Part shown: piece by piece, positions 55,862 to 64,000 of the stretch
Layout of the letters: each line of letters starts with the position of its first letter
Numbering within the stretch: the first letter of the stretch is position 1
Assembly (NCBI GenBank): GCA_036873135.1
Contig: JAPTYO010000022.1
Span: 6,911,785-6,975,784 of the forward strand
Source: Clarkia xantiana subsp. parviflora
Lineage: Eukaryota > Streptophyta > Magnoliopsida > Myrtales > Onagraceae
Length of the DNA stretch: 64,000 bases
Direction of reading: 5' to 3'
Position numbers and translations under genes: made by a program
The notes under the pieces: generated by a model
Database searches by the model: none
Seen by the model: only the letters and a program-made list of their open reading frames with translations
What the model was told of the DNA's origin: nothing

Positions 55862-58540
55862 TTAGGCTTGGTCCTTGTCGGCGGCATCAACGGGATCAGG
55901 GTCCACGAGGTCTTTGGCAGAAGGCTCCACAGGTTCAGCCGCTGGAGGGTCGATTATCAGGGCGTCAGCACTTGGAGGCTCCGCTGTGTCTTCAACAATC
56001 GCGGGAGTGCTCCCCTCATCACTCTCCTCCGAGAGAGCAAAGTATTTCTTCACAGTGAGAGAAGGAGACTTGTCGAAGTTGATGGCGTCGCCATACTCCA
56101 GGTGGAGTTCCTCAACGGCATTGAAGAGGGTGTTCTCCACCTCCGCGCTGCAGAACTTTACAGCATCAGCTTGGAAGTCTTCGGACCTCCGATAATCCTC
56201 CCGGCCGTTGGTCTCGGCCGCGACCAGCTGCACAAGAACCTCCGCGATTTGCTCCTCCAGAGCCTTCTTTTCAAGGACCAGCTTGTCCTCAGCAACCCGC
56301 CGCTCCTGCCGCTCCCGCTTTTGGAGCCCCTCGAAGTCACGGACCTGCTTTTGGAGGTCCCGAGTCTTTCGGTCGAGGATGGCCTGCTCCTTGGCCAGTT
56401 TTCCGCGCGAAGACTCGGAGGCCGCGAGATCCTCCTCAAGCTTAGCAATGACTGCGGGAGCCCCATTAGCCCGCTCCTGCTCTAGGGCTTCTTCGTAGGC
56501 GAAGATGTACCCCAGGAAACGGTTGATGTCCCCATCTCCTGTGAAGGAAGAAAGAGAAGTGTTAATAAATGAGCAACCGGTCTTATGGATGAAGTAGAGA
56601 AAAGTTAAAATCTTACCTCTATCCGACGCATGCACATCTCATGTACATCCCGGCGCATCTCCTCCCGATCCAAGGAGATCAGATACCTCATAGTAGGCAG
56701 GATTGAGCCTGCTACCAGGTGTACAGCCAGCTCCGGGTATGCGTCCCCTTGTCGGAGCTAGACCCCTTGCAGCGTTTGGATCGGGGCCCAGGGAGCATCC
56801 CTTTGTGCGGGGTCCAGGACCTTGTAAAAACTCCCGTCGAGGGGGAGAGGAGAAGGGCCGACTTGAGTCGTGGAGGGGCGTGCCTCCGACTCACCCCGGG
56901 TTGGGGAAGGAGTGAAGTCGTGGATGGGCGACGGTTGTCGCTGTTGTTGTGAAGAAGGCGAGGGGGCAGCCCCTTCGAGGTTGGTTTCAGTGGGGACTGC
57001 CCCGTCCTCCGACGATGGCGAAGGGAGCCACCCTCATCGGTCTCCTCGGAGGAGTCCAGGCTCTCCACCCGACGAAATTGTTCGCCGGTCGAGGTCTCTC
57101 CGCTGGAGAAAAGTGGTGCCCCTGCAGAAGGAGGCGCCCCTGCTGAAGGTGGTGCACTGGCTGAAGCTCCAGCACCTGACGGAGTCCCCGAGTGACCTGC
57201 ACCTAGAGGACGAGAGGAGGCTTCAGTAACATAATCAGGAAGTTCTTTAGGGCCCTTACACCAAACAATGCGCCGGGAAACATATTGGTCCTTCCCGCGG
57301 TAGTTGTAGTAGCCCGCCTTCAGGACACGAGGAGTTTCCCCTCGGAGGACACGTTTGGCATCGACGATGCGGGCCTCCATGGTCGAAGGGATCAACTACT
57401 TGGGAACTAGCTTCATGTACGATTTAATAGCGAGGCGGAGCTTTTTACCTTCTTCAGCGGTCTGGACATCAAAGAGCTTGTCCACCTCAACGCGGCTCCG
57501 CTTTGGCCGCTCCGCGGAAGGAGATCCCGATGGAGCAGCAGCCTTCTTGGCTGACTTCCTCTTCCGCGTAGGGCGGACAGCATCGGTCTCCCCCTGCTTA
57601 AGGATCAGATTGGTCAGCACGGATACCTTCTTAGCTGCAAACAGTAAAAAAACAGAGTTTAGAGATGTTACCCAGGGAACCATATTGGAGGGGCCGTCGA
57701 AGAGCTGACCCCCGGAGACTATGTCGAGGAGTCGGATCCCGGCATTCACCAGGTCCCGCTCCACGAGAGAATTGGCGTCGAGGGGAGTATAGGACTCCCC
57801 CCATCGGTAGAGCTGGATGAGTTGAAGGGTCTGGAAGTCTTCATCAGAATAGGTGTTCTGGATGAAGAAGTAGCTCCTCTTCCATCCGCTTTTATCGGAC
57901 CCCGTGTCAACCAGGAGTCCCCGACCCTTGACCACTTTCCAGGTGTCACTGGTCCAGTTGCACAGCGCGAGCTGCACCTTGTTCCACTTCGGCATACGGG
58001 GATAGAAGGCACAGACCCCCGCCTCGTTACACTTCATCCCGTAGAAGGTTCTGAAGAGCTTGAGGCTGTAAACCCACTTCTGTCGGAAGCAGAGGACCTG
58101 GAAGGCGTTCGACAGGCGTATGGCGTGGGGAGAGAAGGTGGTCGGATGCGTCTTGTAGTGCTGGCACATCTCGACCAGATTGCCACAGAAGGGGAATCTA
58201 ATCCCCGCTGATATTTGCCCCGTAGAGACAAACACCTCCCCTTTCCGGGGACGAGTAACCTCAAGGTTACTCGAGGGGCGGGGCCAGGGATATGGGAAGC
58301 GAGGTTCCCAGGTAGAGGTGATGCATCCCTCCCAGAGAGTTGCATCGTAAGCAGTGCTGGAAATCTCATTGAGTGCATAGTCGAAGTTGAAGGGCTTTCT
58401 CCCCTCGGAAATAGATCCACTGTCTGAAATCAGCCATGGCAAGGAAAGGTACATTGGGTTTTCCGGGAAATTGAAAACAAACTAAGCAAAGATGAAGGAA
58501 AAGATACACGAGTAACAAGGAAGAAATCCTTACCAGACAT
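55862..58540 (-). pseudogene. antisense gene of element B (gypsy-type transposon domain plus coiled coil)
   Basis: The fullest copy. Exon 1 is 58540-58534 (ATG TCT G); a 110-bp intron (58533-58424, GT...TTTCAG, phase 1) follows. Exon 2 runs from 58423: the domain core (GEVFVSTGQISAGIRFPFCG, FRTFYGMKCNEAGVC, SYFFIQN) with a short internal deletion, then LKQGETDAVRPTRKRKSAKK. A TAG at about 57396 (GAA in C) and later frameshifts break it. The last exon (56538-55862) follows a 78-bp GT-AG intron (56616-56539). It encodes about 220 residues of Glu/Lys/Arg-rich coiled coil (KLEEDLAASESSRGKLAKEQ, KDKLVLEKKALEEQIAEVL-like) with an acidic tail ending KDQA. A TATA-like box lies near 58706-58714. Confidence 0.72.
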
Positions 58541-59094
58541 GATGATTGGAGGCTGGAAGGATGAACTTGACGTTGCCGGAAGTTGTTCGGAGAATAGGAG
58601 AAGCACTTGAGTCTTCGAAACGCAGAGCTTGAATTCTCAGAGAAGTTGCAGAGAACTTTTGGAATTTCAGAAATGGTAAAAAGGAAACTGTACCCAGGGT
58701 GAGGGTTTTATAGACGAAGAGGATAGTCGAAAGGACGCTTTGATCTGAATCGTCGAAGTTGAAGCGTTTTGATCTGGACCATTGAGATGAAACGTGCAGA
58801 ATGGCAACGGGTGTAATGATGAAACGACCTGAAAAGCACTTTTTCAGAAAAAGCAGGCGCGAAAAATCAGGCACGGGTGCCACAAACGTCGCTTCGTTAT
58901 CTGCTGCATTTAATGGCAGGGGAACCGAGGAGTCTTCTCAGATTTGGTGGTTATCCTCGAGGCATCGAGGAAACGTGAACGAGAAGATTTGTATCAAGTG
59001 ACTGCATCAAGGGAAAGGTCCCCGACTCCGATGTCGGGAGGTCGGGAATTGAAAGACACGACGAACTGTAAGTCCCTCATGTCTTGGGGGAAAA

Positions 59095-59597
59095 TGATGG
59101 GTTTCGCTATGGCCGTTAGGCCCTTTAACGGCAAGGAAACGGTGAATAGGCCCACTGGGCCCTAAAAGGAGGTCAAGAAGACCAAGGCGAAGGGTCCCGA
59201 CAAAGGGAGTCCCGATGATGAGAGGTCCCGACAGAGTCGGACCCGATAGGCGAGCTGGACGCTCCCGACTATATGCCTTTAAGTAAGCCCCGATGATGAA
59301 TCCCTGAGAATGATTGGCCCTGTCACGATGACGAGGGGCCCCGAGCGGTGACACAATGAGATAACTCTGGAGTCCCCGATATTGGTCGGGATTTGCTATC
59401 AGAGGTTGAGGCCGAGATACGCGGGGCGTGGCCAAGATAAGCGAGATCATGGCCTAGATAGGCGGGATCGTGCCTGAGATACGCAGAATATGGGCTAACC
59501 ACCCCAATGGTTCACCAGGTAACTGAGGTACCTCTCCGCCTATAAAAGGGCAGAGGTTACCTCAGATCAAGGGGATTTTGACGATACACTACTTGAG
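59095..59597 (+). repeat. truncated 3' LTR of element B
   Basis: Starts TGATGGG after the polypurine tract CTTGGGGGAAAA (59083-59094) and stops at CACTACTTGAG, lacking the final 153 bp of the 5' LTR. It has three fewer 20-bp units (59411-59493). It is followed at once by element C RNase H sequence. Confidence 0.92.
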
Positions 59598-60045
59598 TAT
59601 AAAACAGCCATGGCATGGTGTCGTTGGCCCCATTCTCTAGGGTAGTCTTCACGTGCTCTTCTTGTGGGAGGATAATGGGTTGCGCGTCTGGCGTTGATGT
59701 GTTTTCAGCTATAAAGTCGATCAATGCTTGGCCTTTGATTGCTTTTTGAGGTTCGAAGTGGATGTGGAATTCACTTAACTCGACTGCCCATTTAACCATC
59801 CTCCCAGAGATGTCAGGTTTCTGCAATAGTTGCTTCAAAGGTTGATTAGTGAGCACCGTAGTTTCATAGGCGTGAAAGTAAGGTCGGAGCTTCCTGGCCG
59901 CTATTAACATAGCATACAGATACTTCTCGATTTCCATATAGTTAGCCTCGGCTACGCCAAAGAGCTTGTTAACATAATATACGGGCATCTGAATGTCGTC
60001 GGTTTCTTTGATGAGAACCGAGCTCACTGCTGCTGAGCTGATGCA
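59598..60045 (-). pseudogene. element C gypsy-type RNase H and RT end
   Basis: Minus strand: SSAAVSSVLIKETDDIQMPVYYVNK, RKLRPYFHAYETTVLTNQPL, RMVKWAVELSEFHIHFEPQK and KGQALIDFIAENTS, ending MPWLFY at the B insertion point; RNase H continues at 39617. At the other end homology to Tat RT stops near 60045, where copia-like DNA begins. The C-terminal reading beyond 59598 is LTR of B and is not real. Confidence 0.88.
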
Positions 60046-62287
60046 AACTTTCAACTGCTCTGAACAAACTTTCAACTGCTCGTTGATATAGGCTTCTTGA
60101 GATAGACATAAATCCGGGTAGCCCGATCTCTGGCAATTTTAATGCCTAAGATGTACGTGGCCTCTCCCATGTCTTTCGTCTCAAATACAGATGCCAACTA
60201 GGACTTTACTTATTCATGAAACTCATGTCGTTTGCGGCAATGAGTATGTCGTCCACGTACTAGGTAAAGATTACATACTTAGACTCGGAGGTCTTATAAT
60301 ACATGCACGGATTGTTGTGAAAACTCACTAAACCGTGTCTACATTTTCCTCGTGGAATCTGTGGTATCATTGTCGTGACGACTGTATAAGACCGTAGAGA
60401 GACCTTTTGGAGTTTACAAACTTTACGTTCGTTACCAAGAGTAATTAAATCCTCTGGTTGCTCCATGTAAATGCGGTCTTAACATTCCTTTGGTGCAGCT
60501 CGTGATCGAGACTTGCGACCAGGACCATGAATGGCCCTAACTGTGGTTTTACGCACAGTCATTGAGTTTCTCTTATCAAAGTCCTCTCCGTGAAGCATTG
60601 GGTAAGACCTTTCGCAATGAGTCTGGTTCTCCAACTCGTTTCATCAGTGGTGAGCCTTCTTCCAGGGCTCACCTTATCCTTATGCCATGTGGTTAACAGG
60701 TAAATCAACTATAGACTATAATGGCTTTCATTTAGGCGATCTCTCTCATTTATTATTTCTTTCCATTTCTCCACTTGAGGTCTTTCCAGTGCTTGCCAAC
60801 AGTTTGAGCGGGGTTTTCACCTTGCTCAATGGGATACTTGCCTTTGACTCTCGTCTAGGCATTATGAGTCACATTTATTAGTCTGATCTTTTCTCCCACT
60901 CAGAATAACGCTTCTTATCGTAGCATCATTTCTATTGGGAATAATCCTCCCACTCGGAACAATGCTTCTTATCGGAGCATCGTCTCTGTTGGGAACAACA
61001 GCAGTGCTAGAACCTTGACTTATAAATTTCCTATTACAACCTCTTGGTCTCGGGGTTTTACTTCTGAGTTGCATTCCTTGATCACTAGGATCTGGAACCA
61101 AGTATGGTTGGATCACTCCCACCGGAAACAATTGGTAATATAGGTAGTTGTGTCACTCCTGGTTCAGCAATTTTGACCATCAGGTTCGACTTGATTCGTC
61201 CTAACAGCAATAGTGATTACTTGTGGTAGGGTTTATTCCTTCCACTGGATTTACTATGAAAATGTCCCCATTCTCATTTACCATGTCATTCACTTGAGTT
61301 GCTGGTTCAAATCTCTCCCACTTAATTAATTGGGATATGATTGTCATCGTTATTCTGATATGTTTTGATCATGACTGTGTTGATTAAAACTGTTAATGCA
61401 TTTGGAAAATTCGCCCTCTTAGTGATGTAATGTCTCATGTTCGACCACGGTACCATTTAATCCAAGCTGGAAACAGTTATTTTCTAAGAGTAACTGGCGT
61501 ACCCTTGTCCTAAATACGTGTTTATTGCGCAAATTAATGTCGCGTGGTGATATGATTTAACTCATTGTCACCTTTCATCTATGATGGTTACCTACCTTAC
61601 CAATCTCAATGGAACACAGTTTTACATTTATGTGAATCATATTTCATCATCCCAAAAAGGAATGTTTGATAGAATGAATCTAACATTATATATATATATA
61701 TAAACCGTGCTTCTTGAAGTGTGTCATTTAACTTGAATGCCTAGCCTGACTTATCGTTCAAGGCGTTTTGAAGGAAAATCGTTTAACCGACTTTATCCTT
61801 CTTCGTTTGCTGACTTATCTCAAGGATTTTAACCCATCTCCGAACTGAGCATTTTAGGTTTTACCTTATGCGTCAGTCGATACTTTTACAGGGTCGTAGT
61901 AGCTTTCGAAGCCTACTTCTTACCGATGTAAATGTTATCAATAAGTCGTTCCCATAGGAATGCAAACGAAAATTCAGCACAACCATTATTCAAACACTTC
62001 AAGACTAAACCTTTACTTTGAAACGATGTGTTCCGTCTTTCGAGATCCACTTGCGCATAGCACAATTTTACCGGGGTATTACTCCTTTATATAATCGCTT
62101 CATTTCTGAATTTAATTTAATCCAATCGGTGGCAAACATGATTATCATTACACTTTATTTCAATCAATGGAGTAATTAATAAAGAAAGAGTTATTTCATT
62201 TGATTTAGCTACGCAATCGATGGGTTTATTTCAGTTCAGTTATCCTGACAGAGATGACGGAGCATGTATTTCATTTCGTTTCATTTA
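60046..62287 (-). pseudogene. decayed copia element E4
   Basis: Minus-strand RT remnants: YINEQ-like start and the ATYILGIKIARD-type region (60080-60200), a VDD..A region around 60250, EQPEDLITLGNERKVCKL (60466-60260), and the pre-RT linker to about 61130. From about 60600 onward it is co-linear with E2 (18840-20470), sharing decayed non-coding sequence. There are no intact domains. The left end joins element C, the right end is cut by the LTR of element H. RNase H and LTR are missing. Confidence 0.75.
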
Positions 62288-62292
62288 GCCTC

Positions 62293-63078
62293 TGATGGAT
62301 ATACGCCCAATTTGAACCCGTTGACTTCCGAATCGTTTCATTTTGATCACCCCGTTAATGATTGTAAATCGAAACTTCAACCCGAATACCCCGTGAAAAC
62401 ACCAACGGTCCGGACGAGGCCGGAATACTCGTCCGGACAAGTTAGACTCACCTAGGTGAGGTCGGGTGGCCACACCCGACCTCCCCTAGGGGAGATCAGG
62501 TCAGCCAACCCGATCTCCCCTAGGGGAGATAGGGTTGGCCAACCCTATCTCCCCTAGGAGGGGTTGGGTGGCCACACCCAACCCTACCCTTGGGGGTCGG
62601 ATTTTCCTCCCCCCCAAGGGCCCCGACACTGTTTTTAGACTCCCATACTCGGTTTATTTCCGCCAACCCTTTCCGTACCCTAAGGTCTTAATTACGTGTT
62701 TAAAGGTTAATTAATTGTGTTTAAAGGTTAAAGATGTCATTAAGCCACCTTAATGACACCATTGCCTATAAATACAACCCTTCCACTATTCATTTGATCA
62801 TCTTGGCAAGTTGCATAATTTTGCTCTGACATCTCTCTAGCTTTATCTCTCTAAAACCGTACTGACTTAGGAATCGGAGAGGGTTCATCAGGCACCACCC
62901 CCCCCCCCCCCTCTGTGCCTGGTATTGCCCCTCTTGCAGGGCGAGAAGAAAAGAGAAGCTAAGGACGGAAGGACACAAGCTAGGACAGCACAACCCGAGA
63001 GCATCGAATCCGCAACATCTCCAGTGAGGAACGAGACTTAAGTCGACCGCCCGTTGACCCTAGACTCGGAACCTAACA
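62293..63078 (+). repeat. 5' LTR of element H
   Basis: About 786 bp. The end (CCTAACA) is fixed by the primer site one to two bases later; the start is placed at TGATGGA because copia E4 similarity stops at 62287. A TATA box (CCTATAAATAC) lies near 62765. U3 holds a dense cluster of inverted repeats (62408-62635). A run of 14 C lies at about 62899-62912 in the R/U5 part. Confidence 0.8.
62408..62635. repeat. cluster of inverted repeats in the element H LTR
   Basis: Successive hairpin-forming units: 62408-62438 (stem GTCCGGACGAG), 62458-62483 (GAGGTCGGGTG, loop GCCA), 62489-62520 (GGGGAGATCAGGT with one mismatch), 62523-62554 (a perfect 32-bp palindrome, half GGGGAGATAGGGTTGG), 62561-62584 (GGGTTGGGTG, loop GCCA), and CCCTTGGGGG...CCCCCAAGGG around 62588-62620. 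The middle units are joined by CCTAGG, itself a palindrome. Confidence 0.9.
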
Positions 63079-63080
63079 CT

Positions 63081-63096
63081 TGGCGCCGTTAGTGGG
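63081..63096 (+). other. primer-binding site of element H
   Basis: TGGCGCCGTTAGTGGG begins two bases after the LTR. It shares TGGCGCCGT with A and B but differs after that. Confidence 0.75.
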
Positions 63097-63129
63097 CTTC
63101 GGACAGAAAGCCTGGCAATAACAAGAGCA

Positions 63130-64000
63130 ATGACGAACAGCATGGTGTCTAGGCACCACCGCCCACCTGGGGGCAATAGGCGAGGGAGAGAGCCTATACC
63201 TCCAGCAAGGCAGCCTAACCCAGGGAAACTGCCGGTGCAACCAGAACCTCAAGTAACCCCACAGGCTCCCCAACCCAACAACCAGGAGGGAGGACCCTCA
63301 CGCCCAGCTGGGGCTGAGTCGTCCACAGCCTCAACCCCTTTGGCAAGGAGGCCACAGAGAGAGAGGGAGCAGCAGGGAGTACCATCCCAATACACGGCAC
63401 CTCCTGAGGGATATTTCTATGAGGCGCAACCCCAAGGATATCCGTATGGGATGCCGGCCCAAAGGAATGACAACCGCGCCCACACAACATACACAAGGCC
63501 GGCATACACCCAGGGGGCACATACAGAAGCTCATGAAGAGGAACAGATCCCAACGGAAGAACGCCACTCGCACCCTCGAGCAGGGCAGCAAGAGGAGCAA
63601 AGAAGAAATTACCAAGAGCCACCCCCAGAGGAAAGGCAGCAATTCGTGCCTCCTAGGCAACAACAGAACGCCAGGGCTTACACCCCACTGGGGGCGTACA
63701 GACAAGCAAGACCTCCAAGGAGGCAAGAATTCTATGAAGTACCCCAGCAGGGACACCAAGGATACACCTACAGTCCGTACCAACACGGACAAGGGATCCC
63801 GGCAAGCCCAATCTATAACTACGGAGGCTATCAGAGTGATTACACTCCGACACCGGCATTGATCACTCCGGAAGAAATAGAGGCAATGATAACAAGGAAA
63901 ATGAATGAATCAAAGAAACACGGCTTACATTGTCTAAGTGAAAAAACGAACCACCCCTTCACGAGGGAATTGGAGATGAGCAAGGTGCCGGACTCCCTGC
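63130..64000 (+). CDS. gag of element H, N-terminal part (runs off the window)
   Basis: From the ATG at 63130 (MTNSMVSRHHRPPGGNRRGR) the frame is open for 290 codons to the window end with no stop. The first 250 residues are rich in Pro, Gln, Gly, Arg and Tyr and look disordered (PPEGYFYEAQPQGYPYG, QQGHQGYTYSPYQHGQG). Near the end HPFTRELEMSKVPDSL resembles the start of plant gypsy gag capsid domains. Shorter frames in other phases here are shadows. No break is seen, so the copy may be young. Confidence 0.75.
   Translation, partial: MTNSMVSRHHRPPGGNRRGREPIPPARQPNPGKLPVQPEPQVTPQAPQPNNQEGGPSRPAGAESSTASTPLARRPQREREQQGVPSQYTAPPEGYFYEAQPQGYPYGMPAQRNDNRAHTTYTRPAYTQGAHTEAHEEEQIPTEERHSHPRAGQQEEQRRNYQEPPPEERQQFVPPRQQQNARAYTPLGAYRQARPPRRQEFYEVPQQGHQGYTYSPYQHGQGIPASPIYNYGGYQSDYTPTPALITPEEIEAMITRKMNESKKHGLHCLSEKTNHPFTRELEMSKVPDSL

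Larger units (their letters stand above)
39618..59597 (+). mobile_element. Ty3/gypsy Tat element B (split by element A)
   Basis: 5' LTR 39618-40333, primer site, gag, element A (41703-51043), gag remainder, protease, RT, RNase H, integrase (to 55290), 3' tandem repeats, antisense gene (58540-55862, minus), polypurine tract and a truncated 3' LTR (59095-59597). Without A it is about 10.6 kb. It inserted in element C exactly at the T|DGSS of RNase H. All coding regions carry stops or frameshifts. Confidence 0.92.
35690..60045 (-). mobile_element. Ty3/gypsy Tat element C (truncated, host of the nested B and A)
   Basis: Minus-strand element whose 3' LTR is 35690-36407, followed by the antisense gene (36960-38647, plus strand), integrase and archaeal-type RNase H fragments (38684-39617), element B, and then the RNase H and RT remainder (59598-60045). 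Removing B rejoins the RNase H frame exactly (FYT|DGSSS). RT N-terminus, protease, gag and the 5' LTR are missing at the right end, which abuts copia E4. Most of integrase has been deleted at about 38684. Confidence 0.85.
62293..64000 (+). mobile_element. Ty3/gypsy element H, 5' end (continues beyond window)
   Basis: 5' LTR (about 62293-63078), primer-binding site and the beginning of gag. Its LTR sequence is unlike those of A, B, C, F and G apart from the TGATGG start and AACA end. The right part lies outside the window. It interrupts copia E4; the five bases to its left are GCCTC. Confidence 0.85.

Noticed and set aside
62899..62912. Run of C residues in the H LTR (and another near 7000) as a biological signal
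   Set aside because: Homopolymer length is error-prone in sequencing and nothing around it suggests function.
63215..63859. Long minus-strand frames and the 147-codon plus frame opposite H gag
   Set aside because: The gag frame from 63130 is open to the window end and matches gypsy gag near its end; the others are shadows in G+C-rich, Pro/Gln-coding DNA.

Overview
The window looks like repeat-rich nuclear DNA of a flowering plant, probably a eudicot. It has one host gene with short GT-AG introns, a C2-type phospholipase D most like the delta class (32026-35392, +). Almost everything else is transposable-element DNA. I saw no tRNA, rRNA, CRISPR or bacterial-type operon structure. The species cannot be named from what is here.

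Layout. 1-3235: 3' part of a Ty3/gypsy Tat-lineage element (G, +), with an antisense gene and a 3' LTR. 3236-17527: a Ty1/copia element (E1, -) split by a second gypsy element (F, 4729-12297, +). F has gag, protease and the antisense gene but no reverse transcriptase, RNase H or integrase. 15802-17527: one 1.7 kb copia LTR that serves both E1 and the next copia element, E2 (-, from 17528), so the two form a tandem LTR-sharing array. About 20470-22427: decayed DNA I cannot classify. 22428-25276: 5'-truncated copia E3 (+) with its 3' LTR. 25300-30910: an L1-type LINE (-) with a 12-bp poly(T) end and perfect 14-bp target duplications. 30925-35689: the phospholipase D gene and its flanks. 35690-60045: a three-level nest. 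Element C (-) is interrupted inside its archaeal-type RNase H by element B (+, 39618-59597). B is interrupted inside gag by element A (+, 41703-51043, TSD GAAGG). 60046-62287: decayed copia E4 (-). 62293-64000: 5' LTR and gag start of a further gypsy element, H (+), which runs off the window.

How the parts relate. Elements A, B and C carry the Tat hallmark of a second, archaeal-type RNase H between the gypsy RNase H and integrase. A, B, C, F and G each carry an antisense gene between pol (or its former place) and the 3' LTR. In A, B, C and G this gene has its own TATA-like box 120-170 bp upstream, a 7-nt first exon (ATG TNT G) and a phase-1 GT-AG intron of 84-112 bp. B and F also show a coiled-coil C-terminal exon behind another canonical intron. 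Antisense extra ORFs are known in Tat elements. The conserved exon-intron and promoter layout, and its survival in a pol-less element (F), are the most interesting signals here. Every autonomous-type pol in the window is broken by stops or frameshifts, so these elements are fossils or depend on other copies.
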